From contig CP141128.1 of the NCBI GenBank assembly GCA_035236585.1, forward strand, positions 29,479,618-29,543,617: 64,000 bases of DNA, written 5' to 3'. Source of the stretch: Warburgia ugandensis. Lineage: Eukaryota > Streptophyta > Magnoliopsida > Canellales > Canellaceae. This document shows positions 24,139 through 36,282 of the stretch, piece after piece. Under the pieces are notes generated by a model. That model was not told where the DNA came from. It ran no database searches and saw nothing but the letters and a program-made list of their open reading frames with translations. Position 1 is the stretch's first letter; every line of letters begins with the position of its first letter. Both the position numbers and the translations under genes were made by a program.

Positions 24139-25127
24139 TGTAATGGCCCCAACTTTTGTAATATTAAAATCCCATGAAAAGTTCAGTTTTAAAGATAAGG
24201 GCATTTTGGTCATTTCACTAGTCACCTTGATTGAACCCAGAAACTTGGTCTTGAAAATGGTGTCATTAGATGCGTCTCGGAAAAAGGAATCCAACGAGAC
24301 CAAAATCACCTAAAACGGAGTTAAAATGAGCAAGTTATGGCCCTTTGAAGTTTAGGGCCAAAACTGTAATTTTCACAAAAACAGATTTAACTGCAAAACA
24401 CAAGGCCCGTTTTGATACAGGCACCCTTCATCTTCCACCTCCTAGAGAGTTCTAGAATGGCGGTGATTGGAGGGGAAATCACTGCCATTCTAGAGGTTTC
24501 TCCACTGCCATTTAAAGGCGGTGAGAGCCCCCTCCAGAACCCTCTCTTAACTCTATAAATAGAGCTCTTGGGCGCCTCTAATGGCAGCCCAAAACATTGA
24601 AGAAAAACCGTTGAGGTGCAGTGACCAAGTGAAGAAAACGTGGAGAGAAAAGCGGCAACGAAGCAGGTACGCCCAAAAACTCCCCAAACCCATCTCACCC
24701 ATAGTCCTAGGCTCAGTTTCCCTAGGTTTTTGTATGAAAATCCATCGGGAATAGGCCTCTAGGGAGTCATCAAGGACCCTGGGAGGTCCCCAGGGCTGCA
24801 CTGGTTCCTCAGGGATGAACTAGGGCATCCCAAGGATGCCCCGGTCCCCCCAACGATCGAAACGCCCCAAACGGACGAGACGCGTCGAACGCGGCTGAGA
24901 GGAAACCAACGAGCGCGTCCGTAGACGCGCCCGCTAAAGAGGAAGACGGGCGGAGAGTACCGCGCGTCTGCAGAAGCGCCCGCTGAGGCGTACGCTGTAG
25001 ACACACAGCGCGCTAGAAGTGCGTCATTTTTTCCGTTCCTTAAGGAAGCCAGGGCGCATGACGCAGTCGCGCGGCGCCCTACCATTCCGTTTTTTTTTTT
25101 CATTTTTAATACTCTATGTACATACGA
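24139..25127 (+). mobile_element. A0 LTR start, duplicated copy
   Basis: Begins TGTAATGGCCCC after GTACG and matches 13,422-14,408, with the TATA box at 24,554-24,561 and most of the CpG-rich zone. It ends at CATACGA, where it is fused to A internal sequence of opposite orientation. Confidence 0.85.
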
Positions 25128-26980
25128 TAAGGCCTCACCTATAAGGGCCTATTTTCGCTGCGTACTCTGATGCAGCGCCATACTCTCGTATGTGCCAATT
25201 TAGCAATACTGTTTCCTAGCGGTACTTCATCTATCTTGAATTTCTTAGATTCCTATACTTATCTCATCATGTATAAGATAGTCTCCTCGTAAGATCATGC
25301 TTCTTTGCTCATGCATATACTTCTTTCAAGATCATATTATCTTATTTCTCCTTTTTTGAACATCATAGGATAATCCTTTTCATCTAGTGGTCTCTTTCAT
25401 TATCCACAAGTCCAAAAAGTTACTTCTTTCTATTGTGTCTAACTTTGCTTCTTACCCTTGTCTCCAAGATACTTCAATAACTAATATGGTATCATATGCT
25501 TTATAGCCAAACTCTTACTTAACTTTGAATTTCAACTGTCTGTCGTTTTTCATATGTGGCTTGATTTCCTTGACCAAGGTTTCATTCGAAAATGAAAGCC
25601 AATTAGTAGCATCTTCCATCGAGGACCTTATTATGTACTGAAAGTAAAATGTCCTAACTCCATATCCAATTTCATAATTATTGAATTCATTAAATGCTTT
25701 TCTCCGTGAAGATTTTATCCAAACTCATGTAAAATGTTAATGGTCGATTCTTCATTATGGGTCAAATGTTTTCGTCCAGAGGCCTATCTCACTATTCTCA
25801 TCCATTTGTCATTAGGATTTTCAATAATGTTCCCATTCATGCAAGGCAAAAAGTCTCTTATAACCAAGTACCTTTACTAGGTCATGATTGAATCCTTCAT
25901 CATCCTCTTTGTCCTTTCTTTGCTTGATGGTTTTCTTCGTTACCTTCTAGTTCAAAAGTTCTATACTCAATCTAGTCGGGTTAGTCCTTAAGAAATTCCT
26001 TTAATTGATTTTTAGTACTTGGTATATGCTTATAACAACTAACTATTTGTCTATAGGCAATGTAACATCAAATCTCACCTTATAGTGTGCTATCCATCTC
26101 ACCTTATCCCCTATGTCAATATATTGTTCAATCTTTTACCAAGGCTTTATCGTCAACCATGTAATCTGTATTGTCAGGAGGTATCCTCATAAGTAGTGAT
26201 TTTCTCAATTCCTCATATTTTATTTTTCAAGTGCCTCCTTATTTTATCTTTTAAGTGCCTTCTCATACTTAGCTTATAATAGCAATAATTCGTCTTCAAT
26301 AGCGAATATATCAAATTGTCTTGAAGTTGTTAACTCCACAAGTTTTACAATACTCAGATAAACATAAACATTTTCTTAGACATAGAAAGACTTTATTTGA
26401 TTACCTATTGATTTCTTCCCAGATACGTTATAAATGATGGTCTTAAGATATTTGGTCTTCCAATCTATGATGGTGAGACCTCAATTTGATCCTTGATGGT
26501 ACCCTACTTGCTAAATGGATAAGTTACTGTCCTAGCCTATTTCCTTTTTCAATATAACTTTATTTACTCATGTAGTGGCAAGGTGAGATATCACCAAATT
26601 TTCCTTTTTATTACATCCATTGGTGTTCCTCATAAGCTAATGGATTCGATAAGAATCTAATTGTAATATCAAACCATCTGTAGAATTTTAATTTCTAGTT
26701 GGCCACTATCCCTTTTCGAAACTTTCTTGTCGCATAATCTCCTGAAATTCGATACTTTTACTCAAAATCTTAAATCCCATATGCTTTCTCTCTATTATAC
26801 GTATCCTCGCCAACTCAACTATTATTATTCATTTGTTTGATCTTCCCCCCTATAGGATTCGAGATGTTAGAATTGTATGTATAGAGTCATAATCTTCTTC
26901 TTTTGATTATTCAGTATTCATCGAATACTTATGGTTACATCTCTATCTCTTTCTCTCTTTTCTTCAATATCCATTTGGTC
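25128..26980 (-). mobile_element. A internal-region fragment, minus
   Basis: Matches 18,586-20,438 at offset 6,542 with very few differences, as part of the second unit of the 10.7-kb duplication. It is noncoding. It ends at TTTGGTC, where the sequence switches to the opposite strand of the same internal region, sharing GTC at the junction. Confidence 0.85.
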
Positions 26981-27544
26981 AAGGAAATCAAGTCACATGT
27001 GAAAAACGACAGATAGTTGAAATTCAAAGTTAAGTAAGAGTTTGGCTATAACGCATATGATACCATATTAGATTATTGAAGTATCTTGGAGACAAGGGTA
27101 AGAAGCAAAGTTAGATACAATAGAAAGAAGGTAACATTTTGGACTTGCGGATAATGAAAGAAGATCACTAGATAAAAAGGATTATCCTATGAAAGAAGTA
27201 TATGCATGAGCAAAGAAGCATGATCTTATGAGGAGACTATCTTATACATGATGAGATAAGTATAGGAATCTAAGGAATTCAAGATAAGATGAAGTACTGC
27301 TAGGAAACAGTATTGTTAAATCACCACGTACGAGAGTTTGGCGCAGCATCAGAGTACGTAGCGAAAACAGGCCCTTATAGGTGAGGCCTTAGAGGAGGAA
27401 CAATGGAAATAATAAATTGAGGATGAACCTAGAATTGATTCCTAAAGGGGAATGCATTCACCAAGAAATCATCTAAGAGACAAATACCTGGAAAATAACA
27501 AGTTATGGAATTTCGAGGACGAAATTCTTTTAAGGGGGTGATAA
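26978..27544 (+). mobile_element. A internal-region 3' end, plus
   Basis: Plus-oriented last 0.57 kb of the noncoding internal region, homologous to about 35,690-36,282. It has the TTTCGAGGACGAAATTC box and a polypurine tract AAGGGGG (27,532-27,538) directly before the next LTR. It is the reverse complement of 25,128 to about 25,575, so the two face each other across the junction. Confidence 0.85.
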
Positions 27545-27955
27545 TGTAATGACCCCAATTTTTGTAATATTAAAATCCCATGAAAAGTTCAATTTTAAAG
27601 ATAAGGACATTTTGGTCATTTCACTAGTTTCCTTGACTAAACCCAGGAATTTGGTCCTAAGAATGGTTCCATTAGATGCTTCTTGGAAAAAGGAATCCAA
27701 CGAGACCAAAATCACCCAAAACGGAGTTAAAATGAGCAAGTTATGGCCCTTCGAATTTGAGGGGCAAAATTGTAATTTTCACAAAAACGACTTAACCTGA
27801 AAAACACAGGGGCCCGTTTTGATACGGGCACCCCGTCGTCTTCAACCTCTAAAGGGTTCTAGAACGGCATTGATTGGAGGAGAAATCACCGCCATTCTGT
27901 AGGTTTCTCCACCGCCATTCAAAGGCGGTGAGAGCCCCCTCCAGAACCCTCTCTT

Positions 27956-27973
27956 AGCTCTATAAATAGAGCT
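27956..27973 (+). promoter_or_regulatory. TATA box inside an 8+8 bp inverted repeat
   Basis: AGCTCTAT, AA, ATAGAGCT; TATAAATA is at 27,961-27,968. The arrangement is kept, with at most small changes, in the other A LTRs. Confidence 0.7.
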
Positions 27974-28260
27974 CTTGGGTGCCTCTAATGGCAGCCCAAA
28001 ACCTTGGAGAAAACCCATCATGGAGCAGTGACCTAGAGGGGAAAACGAGGAGAAAAACCCAGCAACGAGCCCAAGAGAGCCACCAAGGACCCAGGGACGT
28101 TCCCTAGGCCGCACTAGTTCGACAGGGGTCGAACCAGGGGGTCCTAAGGATGCCCCAGTCCCCCAGACGACGGAACGTTCCACGTCGTCTCTGTTTGGAA
28201 AACCAAACGGGCGCGTCCAGGGACGCGCCCACTAAAGAGAAGGACGGGCGGAGAAGTACC

Positions 28261-28278
28261 GCGCGTCTGCAGACGCGC
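28261..28278. repeat. 18-bp perfect palindrome in LTR CpG-rich zone
   Basis: GCGCGTCTGCAGACGCGC is its own reverse complement. It is exact also at 37,109-37,126 and near-exact around 14,243, 17,591 and 24,960. Confidence 0.8.
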
Positions 28279-30095
28279 CCGCTAAGGTGCACGCCGCAGA
28301 TGCGCAGCGCGCTAGCAGCCGACGATTTTTGGTTCCTTAAGGAAGCTAGGGTGCACGTTGCAGACGCGCAGCACCCTAGTATTCCGTCTTTTTGTCTTTA
28401 AAGACTCTCTGTACATACAACACTAAAATGCTTACAACTTGAGATCTAGAGCTCCGATTGAGGTGCAGTAAAAGGCGTTGTGTCCGTGTCGACGACGCGG
28501 AAACATCCAAACTATAAAATCCTTGATAAAGGCCCAATCAAAGGTAGGAACAACCCTTAGAATAGGATGGTGGCGCGTGGCCACTAGACCTTTGGAAAAT
28601 TGATAATATCGAGGCCCAATTAGGACCTTAGGACACCCATAAGCATAGGGATGGACCCCTAATGCCTAAGTAATAAGACCCAACTACTCTAAAACCCATA
28701 AAAGATGGGTTAAACTAACCTTGAGTCCCCAAACCATGTTCAGGAGCGTACGAGGACAAATGGGTTAGCGCGACCTAGCCAGGTAGGTGCTCTATCACTA
28801 TTTGATTCTTTTAAAAGAACTATTATTATTTTGAGAACATATGTTTTAAATATATGACTTGATTTGCATGACTTAATTCAGCATGCATGATAAATGCTTT
28901 GTACATAGCCATGTTTTGAAATGATTGTATATACATTATGCACATATATGGGTTGCAAACAAGTGCATACATTGCGTGATTTAAGTACTTGTAAAGATTA
29001 CACGTCCTTGAGGGTTGCCAAAAGACGCTGGAGTGCCGAGGGCCAGGCAGTTGTGAGGGACCCAAAGAGGACAAGTTTTAACAAGAGGTTTTGGCTTATT
29101 TGATCTTATGTGATTTGGACAAGAAAGCCTGTGGGTACTATGCCGAGGGGTCTGGGTTGGCCACCCGGCCTCTACCGCTAATAGGTGGATGGGTACCACG
29201 CCCAAAAAGAGGCAAGTCCCTACGTCGACTGCATGTGGTACAGGGGGCTACCATTGGTGTCACGGCACTGGGTCGACGTGTGATAGGCCCCGTGGAGGCT
29301 ATGACCGAGTGTCCTCAGGTACCTCGGGACCACACGGTGAGGAGGTCGTGGGCATAGTGGACCCTATGGTTTGATGATTTATGTGCATTTCATATGGCAT
29401 GATATGAGGTTGGTCGACCATACCATGGTAGATATCCATGAGTTGGATTCCATAAAGCATTTTATGCATATCATAATGCTACGATATATATGTATATGAT
29501 ACTTTCGATTTTGGATTATATGATCCTTTAAGTCGTTAGTATTTTAGTTTGACAATGGATTTTGATGTCGATGTTGAACGTGAGTATTTAGACATGCACA
29601 TGTTTGGAAAGAGCATATGATTTTTAAACATCGCATGTATTATAAAACTAGTAGTGATGGACTCCTACTGAGTATAATATATACTCACCCTATCCTTAAC
29701 ATTTTTCAAGATAGTTCCACTCATAAATGGAAGACGTCTCAAGAGATATTAGTGTTATGAGCAAGTGAATAAAAAAGAAGAAAGTTATACATGTATGTAA
29801 ACTCTCAACCCTTTGGACATGTATTTGTATTTAATTACAGTTGGGCTGTGTGCTGTGACTGGATAGACCTGGGGAAAAACATTTATGATTTCTGAAGTTT
29901 TTCAAAAACCACTTTGGTTGTTGTGAAGGCAAATGACACTCGGGGTTTTCAAAATGAGTTTAAAACTAAAAGGTTTTCCGCTGCATTGCATGGTTTCTTT
30001 GAAATGGTTTTCAAATAGGGATGCATCCTGCCTTAGGAAATTAGGTATTGCATTAAAAAAAAAAAAAAATACAAGAGAAAACCCGGGTTGTCACA

Positions 30096-31118
30096 GTTGG
30101 TATCAAAGCCCAGGTTTTATTCTTTCACAGCTAGTCCAGCATGTCCAAGGGTCATAGACAATAAAGAAAATCAAGAATAAATAGTATAAATAGTAGTAGA
30201 GATGACTACTTCTATTTGAGGATTATAATATTAATGACTCAAGACATTTCACCATAAACACATAGGTGAAAAAGGAGATAGTCCTAGCAAATACTTAGAT
30301 ATTGGATTGCTTGAATCCTATCAAAATCATAGGAAATAAGGATTTTTGTGCAGTGGTGCAAAGATGAAATCTCATAAGGATCAAATTATGTTGAAAATGA
30401 ATGAATGAAGATGATTATTGGGCTTGTTAATAGATAGTGTTGGCCCGCAATAAAGTAATCTTATCAAAGGTGAGAAAAATCAAAAGACCTAGATGGCTAT
30501 CTTACCATCATAAAGAATATCAGAATATGAGTACATTATCATAAGGGATATGATATGAGTATGATAAGAGATGTGAGAGACAGACTTTGAGGAGAATTTT
30601 GATGATAATCTAAGAGGGATAAGGATGCAAGATAATATTAGGAGATGACTACAACTCGTACTAGATTACAAAGGAATAGATCCTGAAAGACTAAGCTCAA
30701 TTTTGGAAACCTTAATTGAAGTCTCATGAAAAATGAAGTGATATCAGATAATAACTACTTGAGTATTATGGTGCAAATCAGAAGATGTATACAAGTGACA
30801 TATTATGTGATAAAGAGAAACATAACATGAATATGATAGGGAAATGAATTTGACCGAGTTATCAAAAGATTTTGATGATAATACTAAGGTTGATAATAGA
30901 TCGATCCTAACATGAACTTGTAAGAGAAGTATAGCATGATCAAAACATCAATGTCATTATTAAGACATTGTATGAATTTTACTGAGGCTACAGGCAACTG
31001 AGGATTTCAATGATCTTAAGACAGTTTAGAATTTCTGAAAAGCATTCAATTTAACGTATCTGTTAAGTAAAGGAGTAGATGCAGTATCGATTATATGCAA
31101 CAAAGCACATGAAGACAT
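30096..31118 (+). mobile_element. A internal region, 5' part, plus
   Basis: Begins with the primer site (30,098-30,110, TGGTATCAAAGCC, one mismatch to the usual initiator-Met complement). It is homologous to the first kilobase after 32,897 and to the reverse complement of the region left of 21,447. It is noncoding. It ends abruptly at GAAGACAT, where it is joined to the middle of an A LTR. Confidence 0.8.
30098..30110 (+). other. Primer-binding site, initiator tRNA-Met
   Basis: TGGTATCAAAGCC, two bases after the LTR end. One base differs from TGGTATCAGAGCC seen in the other copies. Confidence 0.8.
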
Positions 31119-32896
31119 GCAGTACGCTAGCAGTGCGATGATTTTTGGTTCCTTAAGGAAGCCAGGGCGCATGTCGTAAACGCGCAGCGCCCTCGCATTC
31201 CGTCTTTTTGTCTTTAAAGACTCTATGTACATACGACACTAAAACGCTTATGACTTGAGATCTAGAGCTCCGATTGAGGTGCCGCAAATGGCGTTGTGTC
31301 CGTGTCGACGACGCGGACACATCCAACTAAAAAATCTCCGTTCAAGGCCCAATCAAAGGTGGGCATGACCCCTAGAATAGGATGGTGGCGCGTGGCCACT
31401 AGACCTTTGAAAAATTGATAATACCAAGGCCCAATTAGGACCTTAGGACACCCATAGGCATAGGGATGGACCCCTAATGCCTAAGTAATAAAACCCAACT
31501 ACTCTAAAACCCATAAAAGATGGGTCAAACTAACCTTGAGTCCCCAAACCATGTTCAGGAGCGTACGAGGACAAATGGGTTAGCGCAACCTAGCCAGGTA
31601 GGTGCTCTATCACTATTAGATTCTTTTAAAAGAACTATTATTATTTTGAGAACATATGTTTTAAATATATGACTTGATTTGCATGACTTAATTCAACATG
31701 TATGATAAATGCTTTGTACATAACCATGTTTTGAAATGATTGCATATACATTATGCACATATATGGGTTGCAAACAAGTGCATGCATTGCATGATTTAAG
31801 TACTTGTAAAGATTGCATGTCCTTGAGGGTTGCCAAAAGACGCTGGAGTGCCGAGGACCAAGCAGTTGTGAGGGACCCAAAGAGGACAAGTCTTAACAAG
31901 AGGTTTTGGCTTCTTTAATCTTATGTGATTTGGGCAAGTAAGCCCGTGGGTGCTATGCCGAGGGGTCTGGGTTGGCCACCCGGCCTCTACCACTAATAGG
32001 TGGATGGGTACCATGCCCAAAAAGAGGCAAGTCCCTACGTTGACTGCATGTGGTACAGGGGGCTACCACTGGTGTCACGGCACTGGGTCGACGTGTCATA
32101 GGCCCCGTGGAGGCTATGACCGAGTGTCCTCAGGTACCTGGGGACCACACGGCGAGGAGGTCGTGGGCATAGTGGACCCTATGGTTTGATGATTTATGTG
32201 CATTGCATATGGCATGAGATGAGGTTGGTCGACCATACCATGATAGATATCCATGAGTTGGATTCCATAAAGCTTATTATGCATATCATGATATATACGT
32301 ATATGATACTTTCGATTTTGGATTATATGATCCTTTAAGTCGTTAGTATTTCAATTTGACAATGGATTTTGATGTCGATACTGAACTTGAGAATTTAGAC
32401 ATGCACATGTTTTGGAAAGAGCATATGATTTTAAAACATCGCATGCATTATAAAACTAGTAGTGATAGACTCCTACTGAGTATAGTATATAATCACCCTA
32501 TCCTTAACATTTTTCAGGATAGTTCCACTCATAAATAGAAGACGTCTCAGGAGATATTAGTGCTACGAGCAAGTGAATCAAAAAGAAGAAAGTTATACTT
32601 GTAAGTAAACTCTCAACCCTTTGGACATGAAGTTGTATTTAATTACAGTTGGGCTGTGTGCTGTGACTGGAAAGACTTGGGGAAAAATATTTATGATTTC
32701 TGAAGTTTTTCAAAAAAACCACTTTGGTTGTTGTGAAGGCAAATGACACTCGGGGTTTTCAAAAATGAGTTTAAAACTAAAGGTTTTCCACTGCATTGCA
32801 TGGTTTTTATAGAATGGTTTTCAAATAGGGATGCATCCCGCCTTAGGAAATTAGGTATTGCATTTAAAAATGCATGAGAAAACCCGGGTCGTCACA
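31119..32896 (+). mobile_element. A-type LTR, 3' part only
   Basis: Corresponds to the last 1.78 kb of the A LTR: end of the CpG-rich zone, hairpin (31,295-31,321), the GTGCTATGCCGAG box and the terminal GTCGTCACA. U3 and the TATA box are missing because of the junction at about 31,118. A primer site follows directly at 32,899. Confidence 0.85.
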
Positions 32897-35800
32897 GTTG
32901 GTATCAGAGCCAGGTTTTATCCTTTCACAGCCAGTACAGCATGTTCATGGGCCATAGACAATTAAGAAGAAGTAGTATAAATCGAAGAAGTAGAGATGAC
33001 TACTTATATTTGAGGACGAGCATATTGATGCTCATGGCATTTCACCATAAATAAATAAGTGAAACACAGCTTGGTTTAACAAATAATTAGGCAGAGGATA
33101 GTGCAATTCTTATCCAAAATCTAGTCTAAGATGTCTTAAGGATTAAGGATTGTTGTAAGGTGCAAATATGAAAACTCATATATGGATGATGAGAATGAAT
33201 GAATGAAGATGATTAATGGACTTGTTAGTAGATAGTGTTGATCTGCAATAAAGTAATCTCATCAAAGGTGAGAAAATTGAAGAACCTAGGTGGTTATCTT
33301 TCCATCATAAAGAGTATCAAGGGATATGAGATGAGTATGATAAGGGATTTAAAAGACAGACTTTGAGATGATTTTGATAATAATAAGAGCGATGAGAATG
33401 CAAGATGATATTAAGAAATAACAGTGACTTGAACTACGTCACAAAGGTATGGATCTTGAAGGACTTAGCTCAATTTTAGATACTATTCAGGAGAGTAAAA
33501 TGCTATTGAAAAATAATTACCTAAGAATTATGGAGCAAATCAGAAGAGGTATACAAGTGACAGATTATGTGAATAAGAGGAACATGACACCAATATAATA
33601 AGGAAATGAATTCAACCAAGTTATCAAAAGATTTTTGACGATAATATTGGGGATGCTAGATCTATGATAATAGATTGATCCTAACATGAACTTGTAAGAA
33701 AAGTATAACATGAACATCAATACCATTATTAAGACATTGTATGAATTTTATTGAGGCTATAGGCAATTGAGGATTTCAATGATCTTAAGACGGTTTAGAA
33801 TTTCTGAGAAGCATTCAGTTTATGATGAAGAAGCAATTATATGCAACGAAGCATATGGAGACATTGATCTAGGTAAACCAAATGAGGATATTGAAGAAAA
33901 GAGAGAAAGAGATAGAGATGTACTATAAGCATTCGATGAATATTGAATAATCAAAAGAAGAAGATCATGACTCTATGAAGATACATACAATTCTAACATC
34001 TTGAATCCTATAGGGGGGAAGATCAAACCAACGCAAAGGAATAATAATAGTTGAGTAGGCAAGGATACGTATAATAGAGAGAAAGCATATGGGATTTAAG
34101 ATTTTGAGAAAAAGAATCGAATTTCAGGAGATTATGCGACAAGAAAGTTTCGAAAAGGAATGGTGACCAACTAGAAATTAAAATTCTACAAATAGTTTGA
34201 TATCAATTACTACAATTAGATTCTTATCGGATCCATTAACTTATGGGGAACACAAATGGATATAATAAAAAGGAAAATTTGGTGATATCTCACCTTGCCA
34301 CTACATGAGTAAATAAAAAGGAATTAGGCCAGGACAATAACTTGTCCATCTATCTATCTTCAGCAAGAAGGGTACCATCAAGGATCAAATGAAGGTCTTG
34401 CTATCATCAATTGAAAGACCAAATATCTTAGGACCATCATTGAGTGTTGTTAACTAAATAGAGGCATCCCACCCTAATTAATCAGGTATGTTAATATCTA
34501 TGAGTTAGTAGTTGAAGTTATATACTCAAAAGGATGTTATGAGTCTTTAGACTTGAGTACTTAGGGTATAAGGCCAGTTGATTAGGCCACATCATGAAGT
34601 TGATTAGGCCACATCATGAAGAGCTACAAGTACAATAAATATAGTAACAACTGGGATAGGAGCAAAAATAAGAAGTGAACTAAACCAATGTGAAAGGTTT
34701 TTCAAACCTTAGTGGCTACCATGACAAGGTGAAGAAATTACTTTGGGTCTGAAAAATATTACAGACTTGGATTGAAAGAAAGGTAGATAAGTACCGATTA
34801 CTCTAGAGGCCCTTGAGCTTATAACGTAGAAATCAATAGGTAATCAAATAAAGTCTCTCTATGTATAAGAAGATGTTTATGCTTATCTAAGTATTGTAAA
34901 ACTTGTGGAGTTAACAACTTCAGTACAATTTGATATAATTGCTATTGAAGAAGAATTATTGCTATTATAAGCTAAGTATGAGAAGGCACTTAAAAGATAA
35001 AATAAGAAGGCACTTGAAAAATAAAATTTGAGGAATTGAGAAAATGACTACTTATGAGGATACCTCCTGACAATACAGACTACATGGTTGACGATAAAGC
35101 CTTGGTAAAAGATTGACCAATAGATGAACAAAGGGGATGGAAGGAGAAAAGCTGAGATGGCTAGCACAATATGAGGAGAAGATTTAATGTTACGTTGCCT
35201 TTAGACAAATAGTTAGTTATGAGCATATACCAAGTACGAAAAATCAACTAAAGGAATTTTCTAAGGACTAATCCTACCGGATTGAGTATATAACTTTTGG
35301 GCTGAAAGGTTACGAAGAAAACCATCAAGCAAAGAAAGGGCAAAGATGATGAAGACAAAGGATTCAACCATGACCAAGTAAGGGTACTCAGTTATAAGAA
35401 ACTTTTTTTACCTTGCATGAATGAGAACATTATTAAAAATCCTAAATGACAAATGGATGAGAAATAGTGAGATAGGCTTCTAGACGAAAACATACGACTC
35501 ATGATGATGAATCGACCATTAACATTTGACATGAGTTTGGATAAGATCCTAATAGAGGAAAGCATTTAATGAATTCAATAATGAAACTGGATATGAAGAT
35601 AGGACATTTTACTTTCAGTATATGATAAGGTCCTCAATGGAAGATGCTACTAATTGGCTTTTATTTTTTAATGTAACCTTAGTCAAGGAAATCAAGTCAC
35701 ATATGAAAAACGACAGATAGTTGAAATTCAAAGTTAAGTAAGAGTTTGGCTATAAAGCATATGATACCATATCAGTTATTGAAGTATCTTGAAGATAAGG

Positions 35801-36282
35801 GTAAGAAGCAAAGTTAGACACAATAGAAAGAAGGTAACTTTTTGGACTTGTGGATAATGAAAGAGATCATTAGATAAAAAGGATTATCCTATGATATTCA
35901 AAATAGGAGAAATAAGATAATATGATCTTGAAAGAAGTATATGCATGAGCAAAGAAGCATGATCTTATGAGGAGACTATCTTATACATGATGATATAAGT
36001 ATAGGAATCTAAGGAATTCAAGATAGATGAAGTACCGCTAGGAAACGGTATTGTTAAATCGGCACGTACGAGAGTATGGCGTTGCATCAGAGTACGCAGC
36101 GAAAATAGGCCCTTATAGGTGAGGCCTTATAGGAGGAACAATGGAAATGATAAATTGAGGATGAACCTAGAATTGCTTCCTAAAGGGGAATGCATTCACC
36201 AAGAAATCATCTAAGAGACAAATACCTGGAAGATAATAAGTTATGGAATTTCGAGGACGAAATTCTTTTAAGGGGGTAATGA
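32897..36282 (+). mobile_element. Noncoding internal region, fullest plus copy
   Basis: 3,386 bp from the primer site (32,899-32,911, TGGTATCAGAGCC) to a polypurine tract AAGGGGG at about 36,270-36,276. No ORF of 60 aa or more is apparent on the plus strand, and no retroviral domain can be read. It carries a short repeat at about 34,577-34,620 (TTGATTAGGCCACATCATGAAG, given here in part as TTGATTAGGCCACATC, twice). The 3' end has a CpG-containing box at about 36,030-36,120 (GGCACGTACGAGAG, then GTACGCAGCG) shared with all copies. Best reference copy for the family. Confidence 0.8.
32899..32911 (+). other. Primer-binding site, initiator tRNA-Met
   Basis: TGGTATCAGAGCC, exact complement to the 3' end of plant initiator tRNA-Met, two bases after GTCACA. 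Confidence 0.88.

Larger units (their letters stand above)
21933..25127. repeat. Second copy of 11,216-14,408 (large tandem duplication)
   Basis: Matches 11,216-14,408 at a constant offset of 10,717 to 10,719 with few substitutions. It carries the R LTR U3 (to 22,834), the E1 RT N-half (22,835-23,684), the C LTR fragment (about 23,690-24,138) and the A0 LTR start (24,139-25,127). The left junction shares TTTATATATC with the source. At the right it jumps to sequence matching 18,586 onwards, so the second unit lacks what corresponds to 14,409-18,585. Confidence 0.9.
27545..30095 (+). mobile_element. A-type LTR, full length, plus
   Basis: 2,551 bp from TGTAATGACCCC to CGGGTTGTCACA. It is preceded by a polypurine tract and followed by a primer-binding site, so it is at once the 3' LTR of a broken unit on its left and the 5' LTR of the unit on its right. 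The TATA box at 27,961-27,968 lies in a perfect 18-bp inverted repeat (27,956-27,973). The CpG-rich zone contains the perfect palindrome at 28,261-28,278. A poly-A run sits at about 30,055-30,069. Confidence 0.88.
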
